A stretch of DNA of 8,438 nucleotides, from positions 1-8,438 of the forward strand of contig JAUYMX010000496.1 in NCBI GenBank assembly GCA_030699345.1. Direction: 5' to 3'. Shown in pieces: positions 1 through 8,180 of the stretch. The position numbers and the translations under genes are program-made. The stretch is from Methylococcaceae bacterium (GTDB taxonomy: Bacteria; Pseudomonadota; Gammaproteobacteria; Methylococcales; Methylomonadaceae). Numbering within the stretch: the stretch's first letter is position 1; the number at the start of each line of letters is the position of its first letter. A model generated the notes under the pieces. That model ran no database searches and was not told where the DNA came from. It saw nothing but the letters and a program-made list of their open reading frames with translations.

Positions 1-13
1 CCCCGCTGATGAC

Positions 14-23
14 GCATTAATGC
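14..23. repeat. 10-bp palindrome GCATTAATGC (mirror copy)
   Basis: Twin of the right-arm palindrome, 13 bases from the left end of the window. Confidence 0.35.
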
Positions 24-54
24 AGTTTCTTCAAACGATATAACTATGCTTAGC

Positions 55-80
55 GTGCTACCAGTAATGACTGGTAGCAC
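55..80. repeat. Perfect 11-bp stem-loop (mirror copy)
   Basis: Twin of the right-arm stem-loop, reading GTGCTACCAGT-AATG-ACTGGTAGCAC on the plus strand. Confidence 0.65.
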
Positions 81-138
81 AAGGGGGGCGGGCCGAAAAG
101 TTGAGCTTCTACGCATAGTTTGATTCTATGCATAGTGG

Positions 139-200
139 CCGATCAAAGGCGTTCAAAATCTGGCTGGGTTTGTATCGGAATCAGTGGTGGTTTTGATCGG
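139..200. repeat. 9-bp inverted repeat CCGATCAAA / TTTGATCGG (mirror copy)
   Basis: Exact twin of the right-arm element, with the two 9-bp arms at 139-147 and 192-200. Confidence 0.5.
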
Positions 201-208
201 AATACGCA

Positions 209-262
209 GTAGGCCGGAAACGCCCTCCCGAGCTACGCTTAGAAGGGCTTATTCAGGCCTAC
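209..262. repeat. REP-like hairpin at the end of the DUF3999 gene (mirror copy)
   Basis: Exact twin of the element in the right arm, with GTAGGCC and GGCCTAC outer arms at 209-215 and 256-262. It overlaps the stop codon of the left-arm DUF3999 gene. Confidence 0.65.
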
Positions 263-1632
263 TTCGGCCAATCACCAATCCGTTTGCTTGCCCGGTATAA
301 ACTCCAGCCGAGCACCACGACCATCAAACCAATCGCCAAGCCCAGAAACAACTTACTGTTCAACAGTTTGACGAAATCAAATTTATCCTCAATCGGGGCC
401 ATCGCGGTTTCCGGACTCAGGTCGGCCGCCGTGCTTTGATAGCCGCGACGCAGCAACTCCTGGATTGGCGCAGTATCGTAACGGGGCGGTTCAGCTTTGT
501 CTGAACCGTAATGCAGCTGGTAGTTTTTGCCGGGCTGCGGCAGAAGCAGTAGTTGATAGCCGTGGCCTGTGCCGACCACGTTGCTGATTTCCAGAGGCGG
601 GTTGTCCTGATTATGGATGACGATGCGGTAATGCGGCTGGCGTTGTTCCGGGAAGCTGATGTGTGTCTGCTCGCGGCTGATGTCCTGGAAATGCAGTGCT
701 TCCAACGTGGCAGTGCCGATAGTTTGCATGCGGATTTTCCCACGATGTTGTTCCGGGATTTGCACCTCGGCATTGCGGCTGAAACTGGCGGTGGCGGTTT
801 TTAGGGTAAAGGCGGTGAGTGGTTGATTCTGCGTGTCGATGTCGATCAAACTGGTTTTGTGTTCGGCATCTTGGCTGATGTTGAACGCGGCAACCGGGTA
901 ATCGAACGGTTGTTCGGTTTCCTGCAGGGTTTCGGTTTGGTTGTGCCAGAACTCGATACGGTCGATGTGTAGCGGTTCATTCAACAGCTCGAGTTTTTCG
1001 CTGAGTTGCGGTTTTTCGTCGCCGCGAATTGTCCGGGTTAACTCCAGCAGTTTGCCGATTTTGGCCTGGGCCGCTTGGGCAATGATGATCTTAAAATGCC
1101 GGTAGTTATTGCTTGGCAAGTTTATGTCGTGGTTGCTGACGGCCATATAACGCGAGTAGTCGTAAATGGTGGCATTGTCGGTCAATAACTGCCAATTCTT
1201 GCTGTCGCTATCATCACTAGACCCGTAGATTTGCAAAACGTATTCGAAATCGTGCTGCGCGGTAAGCACGGCCAGCCCGTCAGCGGCAGCTGCGTTTTTG
1301 TCCAAATCGACCATCACGACAATGCCGTCGTCGCCGGATTTTTGCAGAGTTTGAATTTCGCTACGGCTAGGCAACCGCTGGGTTACGGTTTTGCGGCTGG
1401 TGATTTTTTGCAACAGATATGGTGTTTCGACGCCGTCCTGATCGGTGAGTCGCAGGTCGCGAAAACCGGCGGCACTGGCAGCGTAGACCGGGGTGTCCAA
1501 GGTGACGGCCAGCAGTGTTTGTTCACTGCTATCCGGGCGGACAATATCCCGGGTAAACCGGTAATGCGAAGCGTCGGCCGCAACAGCCGATGACAAAACT
1601 AAAGCTGACAGCAGCGCAATTTTGGCGATCAT
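259..1632 (-). CDS. DUF3999 domain-containing periplasmic protein (mirror copy)
   Basis: Nucleotide-identical reverse-strand copy of the 457-residue gene in the right arm. It has the same ATGA overlap with the upstream DUF2339 gene, the same signal peptide, beta-rich middle and single C-terminal helix. The open frame extends upstream into the DUF2339 gene, but the start inside the overlap is preferred for the same reasons as in the twin. It is probably not an independent gene. Confidence 0.8.
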   Translation of the reverse strand: MIAKIALLSALVLSSAVAADASHYRFTRDIVRPDSSEQTLLAVTLDTPVYAASAAGFRDLRLTDQDGVETPYLLQKITSRKTVTQRLPSRSEIQTLQKSGDDGIVVMVDLDKNAAAADGLAVLTAQHDFEYVLQIYGSSDDSDSKNWQLLTDNATIYDYSRYMAVSNHDINLPSNNYRHFKIIIAQAAQAKIGKLLELTRTIRGDEKPQLSEKLELLNEPLHIDRIEFWHNQTETLQETEQPFDYPVAAFNISQDAEHKTSLIDIDTQNQPLTAFTLKTATASFSRNAEVQIPEQHRGKIRMQTIGTATLEALHFQDISREQTHISFPEQRQPHYRIVIHNQDNPPLEISNVVGTGHGYQLLLLPQPGKNYQLHYGSDKAEPPRYDTAPIQELLRRGYQSTAADLSPETAMAPIEDKFDFVKLLNSKLFLGLAIGLMVVVLGWSLYRASKRIGDWPK

Positions 1633-4154
1633 GATGATTTCCCGTCGGCAGCATTGCCGATAAAAGTTTGTTGATGGCGCATATAGAAAAACGCGCCGCC
1701 CAGTGCCAGCATGCCCAGCACTATAAAGGCGATAATCCGGTAAATCTGGTCCAGACGGGCCAGATCGATAAAGAATACTTTCCAGGCTACCAGTGCAAAC
1801 AACGCCAAACCGACCAGACGCAATGCCGAAATTTGCCGTTTGATACCGGCAAACACCAGCGACAATCCGAATATCGACCATAAAATCGATACGCCGCCGG
1901 AGCGTAGGCCGTGCACGTATTGAGACAGCATGGAATTGATTTCCAAACTCAGGAAGGTAAACAGCAGCACCAGTGCCGCGCCGCCCAGCCATTGCCGGAT
2001 GTTGCCGGTAGTTTCATTGTTGGTGGACAGGCGACGGAATGCGAACAGTAAAAAACCGATGATCGCGGCAAAATCCAACAGCCGCATTAATGCCAGCTGG
2101 AAGGAATATGCGCCGCCGTAACGCAAGGTCATCACGCTGTCGTAAGCGCCAATTTGCACTAGGTTTAAATCCCAGGACGGCAGATCGAAAAACAGCAGTT
2201 TCAGCACTACGCCGATCACAAATAAGCGCATCGCTTGCAACAGCCATGTGCCGGGCGTGGCCAGATAACGCAGCAGTAACAGCAGGCTCATCGCCAGCCA
2301 GACCAAGGTCAACACCGGCAGTTGCAGCGGCGGATACAGATAGCCGAAGCTGCGATACAGCTCCAATTGCAGCACGATAAACAGCATACCGGCAGCGATA
2401 ATCAGCGTTGCTTGTAGCAGCCAGTTATCTTTCAGCCACAGCGGCACGTCGTTATTTGCGTCACAAGCCAGCGGCGAGGCGGGCGCCGGTTTTTCGATCA
2501 ACCTGAAGGCCAGAGCCAACGAGGCTATCGGAATGCCGAAGTTGATTACACGTTCCAGCAGGCCGAATAGGAAGTCGCCGAATAGTTGTTCACTATCCAT
2601 CGCCATGCCGTATTGGCCGGGCAAATCGATAAAACAAAAGCGCACCAATACGATCAGGTACAGCAGATAGGCGACCTGCTGCAAAAATGCGCTGCGCAAT
2701 TTGCCGGCCATCCACAGCATCACCAAGGCCTGCAACGACCAGCTGACGGTAATCCATTGATTCGACAACAGCAACGGTAAGGTGATGGTGACAAAGAAGG
2801 ATGCCAGGCCGATGAAACTTATCAGCAGTTCTCGATCGGCCACTCGCCGGGCCAGGCAGTAATAAACATGGCCGACATAAAATGCTGCCAGCGCGACGGT
2901 CAATAATGCCACCCAGATTTGCCCGTAAGCGGTTTCAACGAGATGGTAGGCGGTGCCGAAGAAAATCGCGGCGTTGATGATCAGCGCTAGTAAATCCAGC
3001 AATGTCGACTTCGTTTGATTGACCAGGCAAAACAGGAATACTGTGGTCGAATACAACACGAAAAAGCCGGTTAAATACGGCAACACTTGCCAGAAATAGC
3101 CGACTTCGTAGTTTTGCATCGCGCCGAAAAACAGCAGGTAATTGAAGAAAAAACTCAAGAAATTCAGTAAGTGCCACTGTTTATACCAGTTGATAGCCAG
3201 TATGCCGACGCCAAGCAGCAACATGTAGCTGAACAAACCGGGGAAATTGACTTGACCGGTGGCCAGCAGAATCGGCGTGCAATAACCGCCGATGATTGCG
3301 AAGATCGCCACCAGCAGCGAGTCCAGACGTATCGCCAATACAGCAGCGCAAGCGGTGACCAATATCATCAAGGCAAAGGTCGGATAGACGTCCAGCAGAT
3401 GGTAAAAACTGTGCGCGGCAAACACGCTGAAGTACAGCACGGCGATACCGCCGCCCAGCAAGCCTTGGCTGAACAAATGATACTTGCCGCCCACTAAGCG
3501 CACGCCGCCGATAATCATGCCGACCCCGGCCAACACCGACAACGCCACTCTCGCTTGTTCGCCGAGCAGGCCGTTGTCGATCGAGTATTTCAGGAAAAAG
3601 CCGATGCCGGTGACCAAAATCAATACGCCGACACGCAACAGCCAATTGCTGGCTACCGCATATTCCATCGCCATGCCTTCCGGGCGATGGCCTTCACCGA
3701 CGATGATCCAGTTCCAGATTTCCTGCAGGACTTGCTTGGCGGCCAGTTCGAAACGACTGGGTTCGGCGGGCTGCCAAGTGCTTTGGTTCCAGTCATCATT
3801 TGGAGTGACAATTGTGGCCGGTTCGGCAACGATTTCAGTGATTTCCGCTTGCGGCGGACTGGGCTCAAAGATGGCCTGGGTTGCTGGGATTTCGAACAGC
3901 ACTTGTTCTGTTGTCGACGTTTGCGGCTCGAATAACGCTGGCTGTGGCGTTTCTGCCACCGGTTCGATAAGTCGTTTTGACAATTCCTTTAGCAGTTTGC
4001 GATCTTCGCGCAGGGCTTTTTCTATCTGGCTTAGTGATTGGCTGATTTCATCCCGGTAGCGGTTTTGCCGTGTCATCAGCATTGCCAACATTACGATTAA
4101 TACGACGGGGACAACTATTACGATGAAGGCAATAAAGCCGAAAAAATCGTCCAC
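1629..4154 (-). CDS. DUF2339 domain-containing membrane protein (mirror copy)
   Basis: Nucleotide-identical reverse-strand copy of the 841-residue gene in the right arm, with the same GTG start, AGGAG site, N-terminal helix, coiled-coil segment, Pro/Glu-rich linker and multi-helix DUF2339 core. It is intact, with no synonymous difference from its twin. Two genuinely duplicated genes would normally show some divergence unless they were duplicated extremely recently, so this is most likely the same gene reported twice. Count it once when judging gene content. Confidence 0.8.
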   Translation of the reverse strand: MDDFFGFIAFIVIVVPVVLIVMLAMLMTRQNRYRDEISQSLSQIEKALREDRKLLKELSKRLIEPVAETPQPALFEPQTSTTEQVLFEIPATQAIFEPSPPQAEITEIVAEPATIVTPNDDWNQSTWQPAEPSRFELAAKQVLQEIWNWIIVGEGHRPEGMAMEYAVASNWLLRVGVLILVTGIGFFLKYSIDNGLLGEQARVALSVLAGVGMIIGGVRLVGGKYHLFSQGLLGGGIAVLYFSVFAAHSFYHLLDVYPTFALMILVTACAAVLAIRLDSLLVAIFAIIGGYCTPILLATGQVNFPGLFSYMLLLGVGILAINWYKQWHLLNFLSFFFNYLLFFGAMQNYEVGYFWQVLPYLTGFFVLYSTTVFLFCLVNQTKSTLLDLLALIINAAIFFGTAYHLVETAYGQIWVALLTVALAAFYVGHVYYCLARRVADRELLISFIGLASFFVTITLPLLLSNQWITVSWSLQALVMLWMAGKLRSAFLQQVAYLLYLIVLVRFCFIDLPGQYGMAMDSEQLFGDFLFGLLERVINFGIPIASLALAFRLIEKPAPASPLACDANNDVPLWLKDNWLLQATLIIAAGMLFIVLQLELYRSFGYLYPPLQLPVLTLVWLAMSLLLLLRYLATPGTWLLQAMRLFVIGVVLKLLFFDLPSWDLNLVQIGAYDSVMTLRYGGAYSFQLALMRLLDFAAIIGFLLFAFRRLSTNNETTGNIRQWLGGAALVLLFTFLSLEINSMLSQYVHGLRSGGVSILWSIFGLSLVFAGIKRQISALRLVGLALFALVAWKVFFIDLARLDQIYRIIAFIVLGMLALGGAFFYMRHQQTFIGNAADGKSS

Positions 4155-4161
4155 TATAAAA

Positions 4162-4166
4162 CTCCT
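4162..4166 (-). promoter_or_regulatory. Ribosome-binding site AGGAG for the mirrored DUF2339 gene
   Basis: Reverse-strand twin of the site in the right arm (CTCCT on the plus strand), seven bases from the GTG start of the left-arm gene. Confidence 0.85.
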
Positions 4167-4198
4167 GGGTAGAGGTAATCGTTACTGTGAAAGACATG

Positions 4199-4240
4199 GT
4201 GGGAGCGACGCCTTCGTCGCGACGAAGGCGTCGCTCCCAC
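4199..4240. repeat. Central REP-like double hairpin at the palindrome axis
   Basis: The axis of the window lies in a GC-rich element reading GTGGGAGCGACGCCTTCGTC followed by its own reverse complement. Independently of the large palindrome, each half contains a smaller stem-loop: GCGACG-CCTT-CGTCGC at 4205-4220 and GCGACG-AAGG-CGTCGC at 4219-4234, overlapping by two bases. A GGGAGCGACG...CGTCGC hairpin of this kind looks like an interspersed extragenic palindrome found in many copies in gammaproteobacterial genomes, though I cannot count copies here. Such a hairpin is a natural fold-back or mis-assembly point. True genomic sequence probably contains one such unit upstream of the operon, then unrelated DNA that is missing here. 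Confidence 0.75.
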
Positions 4241-4272
4241 CATGTCTTTCACAGTAACGATTACCTCTACCC

Positions 4273-4277
4273 AGGAG
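4273..4277 (+). promoter_or_regulatory. Ribosome-binding site AGGAG for the DUF2339 gene
   Basis: AGGAG lies seven bases before a GTG codon, close to ideal Shine-Dalgarno spacing. It decides the GTG start: the protein then begins with a membrane helix as expected for the family. Confidence 0.85.
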
Positions 4278-4284
4278 TTTTATA

Positions 4285-6810
4285 GTGGACGATTTTTTCG
4301 GCTTTATTGCCTTCATCGTAATAGTTGTCCCCGTCGTATTAATCGTAATGTTGGCAATGCTGATGACACGGCAAAACCGCTACCGGGATGAAATCAGCCA
4401 ATCACTAAGCCAGATAGAAAAAGCCCTGCGCGAAGATCGCAAACTGCTAAAGGAATTGTCAAAACGACTTATCGAACCGGTGGCAGAAACGCCACAGCCA
4501 GCGTTATTCGAGCCGCAAACGTCGACAACAGAACAAGTGCTGTTCGAAATCCCAGCAACCCAGGCCATCTTTGAGCCCAGTCCGCCGCAAGCGGAAATCA
4601 CTGAAATCGTTGCCGAACCGGCCACAATTGTCACTCCAAATGATGACTGGAACCAAAGCACTTGGCAGCCCGCCGAACCCAGTCGTTTCGAACTGGCCGC
4701 CAAGCAAGTCCTGCAGGAAATCTGGAACTGGATCATCGTCGGTGAAGGCCATCGCCCGGAAGGCATGGCGATGGAATATGCGGTAGCCAGCAATTGGCTG
4801 TTGCGTGTCGGCGTATTGATTTTGGTCACCGGCATCGGCTTTTTCCTGAAATACTCGATCGACAACGGCCTGCTCGGCGAACAAGCGAGAGTGGCGTTGT
4901 CGGTGTTGGCCGGGGTCGGCATGATTATCGGCGGCGTGCGCTTAGTGGGCGGCAAGTATCATTTGTTCAGCCAAGGCTTGCTGGGCGGCGGTATCGCCGT
5001 GCTGTACTTCAGCGTGTTTGCCGCGCACAGTTTTTACCATCTGCTGGACGTCTATCCGACCTTTGCCTTGATGATATTGGTCACCGCTTGCGCTGCTGTA
5101 TTGGCGATACGTCTGGACTCGCTGCTGGTGGCGATCTTCGCAATCATCGGCGGTTATTGCACGCCGATTCTGCTGGCCACCGGTCAAGTCAATTTCCCCG
5201 GTTTGTTCAGCTACATGTTGCTGCTTGGCGTCGGCATACTGGCTATCAACTGGTATAAACAGTGGCACTTACTGAATTTCTTGAGTTTTTTCTTCAATTA
5301 CCTGCTGTTTTTCGGCGCGATGCAAAACTACGAAGTCGGCTATTTCTGGCAAGTGTTGCCGTATTTAACCGGCTTTTTCGTGTTGTATTCGACCACAGTA
5401 TTCCTGTTTTGCCTGGTCAATCAAACGAAGTCGACATTGCTGGATTTACTAGCGCTGATCATCAACGCCGCGATTTTCTTCGGCACCGCCTACCATCTCG
5501 TTGAAACCGCTTACGGGCAAATCTGGGTGGCATTATTGACCGTCGCGCTGGCAGCATTTTATGTCGGCCATGTTTATTACTGCCTGGCCCGGCGAGTGGC
5601 CGATCGAGAACTGCTGATAAGTTTCATCGGCCTGGCATCCTTCTTTGTCACCATCACCTTACCGTTGCTGTTGTCGAATCAATGGATTACCGTCAGCTGG
5701 TCGTTGCAGGCCTTGGTGATGCTGTGGATGGCCGGCAAATTGCGCAGCGCATTTTTGCAGCAGGTCGCCTATCTGCTGTACCTGATCGTATTGGTGCGCT
5801 TTTGTTTTATCGATTTGCCCGGCCAATACGGCATGGCGATGGATAGTGAACAACTATTCGGCGACTTCCTATTCGGCCTGCTGGAACGTGTAATCAACTT
5901 CGGCATTCCGATAGCCTCGTTGGCTCTGGCCTTCAGGTTGATCGAAAAACCGGCGCCCGCCTCGCCGCTGGCTTGTGACGCAAATAACGACGTGCCGCTG
6001 TGGCTGAAAGATAACTGGCTGCTACAAGCAACGCTGATTATCGCTGCCGGTATGCTGTTTATCGTGCTGCAATTGGAGCTGTATCGCAGCTTCGGCTATC
6101 TGTATCCGCCGCTGCAACTGCCGGTGTTGACCTTGGTCTGGCTGGCGATGAGCCTGCTGTTACTGCTGCGTTATCTGGCCACGCCCGGCACATGGCTGTT
6201 GCAAGCGATGCGCTTATTTGTGATCGGCGTAGTGCTGAAACTGCTGTTTTTCGATCTGCCGTCCTGGGATTTAAACCTAGTGCAAATTGGCGCTTACGAC
6301 AGCGTGATGACCTTGCGTTACGGCGGCGCATATTCCTTCCAGCTGGCATTAATGCGGCTGTTGGATTTTGCCGCGATCATCGGTTTTTTACTGTTCGCAT
6401 TCCGTCGCCTGTCCACCAACAATGAAACTACCGGCAACATCCGGCAATGGCTGGGCGGCGCGGCACTGGTGCTGCTGTTTACCTTCCTGAGTTTGGAAAT
6501 CAATTCCATGCTGTCTCAATACGTGCACGGCCTACGCTCCGGCGGCGTATCGATTTTATGGTCGATATTCGGATTGTCGCTGGTGTTTGCCGGTATCAAA
6601 CGGCAAATTTCGGCATTGCGTCTGGTCGGTTTGGCGTTGTTTGCACTGGTAGCCTGGAAAGTATTCTTTATCGATCTGGCCCGTCTGGACCAGATTTACC
6701 GGATTATCGCCTTTATAGTGCTGGGCATGCTGGCACTGGGCGGCGCGTTTTTCTATATGCGCCATCAACAAACTTTTATCGGCAATGCTGCCGACGGGAA
6801 ATCATCATGA
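4285..6810 (+). CDS. DUF2339 domain-containing polytopic inner-membrane protein
   Basis: An 841-residue membrane protein whose layout matches the DUF2339 / COG5373 family of predicted membrane proteins; no biochemical role is established that I know of. Residues about 4-27 form an N-terminal helix (FGFIAFIVIVVPVVLIVMLA). Residues about 32-63 are charged and heptad-like, probably a short coiled coil. Residues about 64-130 are a Pro/Glu/Thr-rich linker. The conserved core opens near residue 170 with NWLLRVGVLILVTGIGFFLK, followed by YSIDNGLLGEQARV, and GGYCTPILLATG sits at 289-300. From there to about residue 830 the chain is an almost unbroken run of hydrophobic helices, roughly twenty or more. 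The start is GTG, chosen from a well-placed AGGAG. The stop codon overlaps the ATG of the DUF3999 gene, so the two are translationally coupled. The reading frame is intact. Family assignment is from recalled motifs, not a search. Confidence 0.85.
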   Translation: MDDFFGFIAFIVIVVPVVLIVMLAMLMTRQNRYRDEISQSLSQIEKALREDRKLLKELSKRLIEPVAETPQPALFEPQTSTTEQVLFEIPATQAIFEPSPPQAEITEIVAEPATIVTPNDDWNQSTWQPAEPSRFELAAKQVLQEIWNWIIVGEGHRPEGMAMEYAVASNWLLRVGVLILVTGIGFFLKYSIDNGLLGEQARVALSVLAGVGMIIGGVRLVGGKYHLFSQGLLGGGIAVLYFSVFAAHSFYHLLDVYPTFALMILVTACAAVLAIRLDSLLVAIFAIIGGYCTPILLATGQVNFPGLFSYMLLLGVGILAINWYKQWHLLNFLSFFFNYLLFFGAMQNYEVGYFWQVLPYLTGFFVLYSTTVFLFCLVNQTKSTLLDLLALIINAAIFFGTAYHLVETAYGQIWVALLTVALAAFYVGHVYYCLARRVADRELLISFIGLASFFVTITLPLLLSNQWITVSWSLQALVMLWMAGKLRSAFLQQVAYLLYLIVLVRFCFIDLPGQYGMAMDSEQLFGDFLFGLLERVINFGIPIASLALAFRLIEKPAPASPLACDANNDVPLWLKDNWLLQATLIIAAGMLFIVLQLELYRSFGYLYPPLQLPVLTLVWLAMSLLLLLRYLATPGTWLLQAMRLFVIGVVLKLLFFDLPSWDLNLVQIGAYDSVMTLRYGGAYSFQLALMRLLDFAAIIGFLLFAFRRLSTNNETTGNIRQWLGGAALVLLFTFLSLEINSMLSQYVHGLRSGGVSILWSIFGLSLVFAGIKRQISALRLVGLALFALVAWKVFFIDLARLDQIYRIIAFIVLGMLALGGAFFYMRHQQTFIGNAADGKSS

Positions 6811-8180
6811 TCGCCAAAATTGCGCTGCTGTCAGCTTTAGTTTTGTCATCGGCTGTTGCGGCCGACGCTTCGCATTACCGGTTTACCCGGGATATTGTCC
6901 GCCCGGATAGCAGTGAACAAACACTGCTGGCCGTCACCTTGGACACCCCGGTCTACGCTGCCAGTGCCGCCGGTTTTCGCGACCTGCGACTCACCGATCA
7001 GGACGGCGTCGAAACACCATATCTGTTGCAAAAAATCACCAGCCGCAAAACCGTAACCCAGCGGTTGCCTAGCCGTAGCGAAATTCAAACTCTGCAAAAA
7101 TCCGGCGACGACGGCATTGTCGTGATGGTCGATTTGGACAAAAACGCAGCTGCCGCTGACGGGCTGGCCGTGCTTACCGCGCAGCACGATTTCGAATACG
7201 TTTTGCAAATCTACGGGTCTAGTGATGATAGCGACAGCAAGAATTGGCAGTTATTGACCGACAATGCCACCATTTACGACTACTCGCGTTATATGGCCGT
7301 CAGCAACCACGACATAAACTTGCCAAGCAATAACTACCGGCATTTTAAGATCATCATTGCCCAAGCGGCCCAGGCCAAAATCGGCAAACTGCTGGAGTTA
7401 ACCCGGACAATTCGCGGCGACGAAAAACCGCAACTCAGCGAAAAACTCGAGCTGTTGAATGAACCGCTACACATCGACCGTATCGAGTTCTGGCACAACC
7501 AAACCGAAACCCTGCAGGAAACCGAACAACCGTTCGATTACCCGGTTGCCGCGTTCAACATCAGCCAAGATGCCGAACACAAAACCAGTTTGATCGACAT
7601 CGACACGCAGAATCAACCACTCACCGCCTTTACCCTAAAAACCGCCACCGCCAGTTTCAGCCGCAATGCCGAGGTGCAAATCCCGGAACAACATCGTGGG
7701 AAAATCCGCATGCAAACTATCGGCACTGCCACGTTGGAAGCACTGCATTTCCAGGACATCAGCCGCGAGCAGACACACATCAGCTTCCCGGAACAACGCC
7801 AGCCGCATTACCGCATCGTCATCCATAATCAGGACAACCCGCCTCTGGAAATCAGCAACGTGGTCGGCACAGGCCACGGCTATCAACTACTGCTTCTGCC
7901 GCAGCCCGGCAAAAACTACCAGCTGCATTACGGTTCAGACAAAGCTGAACCGCCCCGTTACGATACTGCGCCAATCCAGGAGTTGCTGCGTCGCGGCTAT
8001 CAAAGCACGGCGGCCGACCTGAGTCCGGAAACCGCGATGGCCCCGATTGAGGATAAATTTGATTTCGTCAAACTGTTGAACAGTAAGTTGTTTCTGGGCT
8101 TGGCGATTGGTTTGATGGTCGTGGTGCTCGGCTGGAGTTTATACCGGGCAAGCAAACGGATTGGTGATTGGCCGAAGTAG
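6807..8180 (+). CDS. DUF3999 domain-containing membrane-anchored periplasmic protein
   Basis: A 457-residue protein of the DUF3999 type, function unknown. The start is the ATG inside ATGA at the end of the DUF2339 gene, a four-base overlap typical of coupled translation. The same frame stays open about 360 bases further upstream, but the earlier ATG would put 120 arginine-rich, non-homologous-looking residues before the signal peptide. From the chosen start, residues 1-18 form a signal peptide (MIAKIALLSALVLSSAVA, likely cut at AVA-AD). Residues 49-74 (VYAASAAGFRDLRLTDQDG...) fit the family's N-terminal region. Residues 131-184 (LQIYGSSDD, NWQLL, YRHFKIII) look like a discoidin/galactose-binding-like beta-sandwich, an inference from pattern only. 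A second beta-rich segment covers about 220-350. One membrane helix lies at 428-446, followed by a basic tail, so the bulk should be periplasmic. It probably partners the DUF2339 protein. Confidence 0.85.
   Translation: MIAKIALLSALVLSSAVAADASHYRFTRDIVRPDSSEQTLLAVTLDTPVYAASAAGFRDLRLTDQDGVETPYLLQKITSRKTVTQRLPSRSEIQTLQKSGDDGIVVMVDLDKNAAAADGLAVLTAQHDFEYVLQIYGSSDDSDSKNWQLLTDNATIYDYSRYMAVSNHDINLPSNNYRHFKIIIAQAAQAKIGKLLELTRTIRGDEKPQLSEKLELLNEPLHIDRIEFWHNQTETLQETEQPFDYPVAAFNISQDAEHKTSLIDIDTQNQPLTAFTLKTATASFSRNAEVQIPEQHRGKIRMQTIGTATLEALHFQDISREQTHISFPEQRQPHYRIVIHNQDNPPLEISNVVGTGHGYQLLLLPQPGKNYQLHYGSDKAEPPRYDTAPIQELLRRGYQSTAADLSPETAMAPIEDKFDFVKLLNSKLFLGLAIGLMVVVLGWSLYRASKRIGDWPK

Larger units (their letters stand above)
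44..242. repeat. Four copies of the CTAWGCRTAG motif (mirror copy)
   Basis: Reverse-complement twins of the right-arm motifs, at 44-53, 109-118, 126-135 and 233-242. Confidence 0.55.
1..258. other. Non-coding, dyad-rich tail of the left arm
   Basis: Mirror of the right-arm tail with the same small repeats in reverse order. No gene is seen here. Confidence 0.6.
1..4219. repeat. Left arm of a window-length perfect inverted repeat
   Basis: This half is the exact reverse complement of the other half. The window starts CCCCGCTGATGACGCATTAA and ends with its reverse complement, and all gene boundaries, start codons, ribosome-binding sites and hairpins pair so that their coordinates sum to 8439. 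There is no spacer between the arms: the dyad axis falls between 4219 and 4220, inside TCGCGA. Complete identity over both coding and non-coding DNA argues for very recent duplication or, more likely, a fold-back artefact in which one molecule or graph path was read twice. Annotation of this arm adds no information beyond the right arm. Confidence 0.98.
4155..4284. other. Intergenic region between the two mirrored operons
   Basis: This 130-bp stretch lies between the divergent GTG starts and is wholly palindromic, so each gene has only 65 bases of unique upstream sequence. It holds the two ribosome-binding sites and the central hairpin. I see no convincing -35/-10 promoter pair in the 65 bases; the native promoter is either weak or lies beyond the pivot and has been lost. 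A divergent shared promoter should not be inferred, because the divergent arrangement is itself suspect. Confidence 0.7.

Noticed and set aside
4155..4284. Divergent promoter shared by two operons
   Set aside because: The symmetry follows automatically from the window-wide palindrome and no promoter boxes stand out.
4380..4955. Antisense open frame of 191 residues within the DUF2339 gene (mirror at 3484-4059)
   Set aside because: It is a shadow of the real gene with low-complexity Ser/Arg/Pro composition, no family features and no good ribosome-binding site seen. The other antisense and offset frames of 60-154 residues are rejected for the same reason.
6447..6806. N-terminal extension of the DUF3999 frame to an upstream ATG (577 residues; mirror at 1633-1992)
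   Set aside because: The extra 120 residues overlap the DUF2339 gene, are rich in arginine and proline, and would bury the clear signal peptide. The ATG in the ATGA overlap is a better start.
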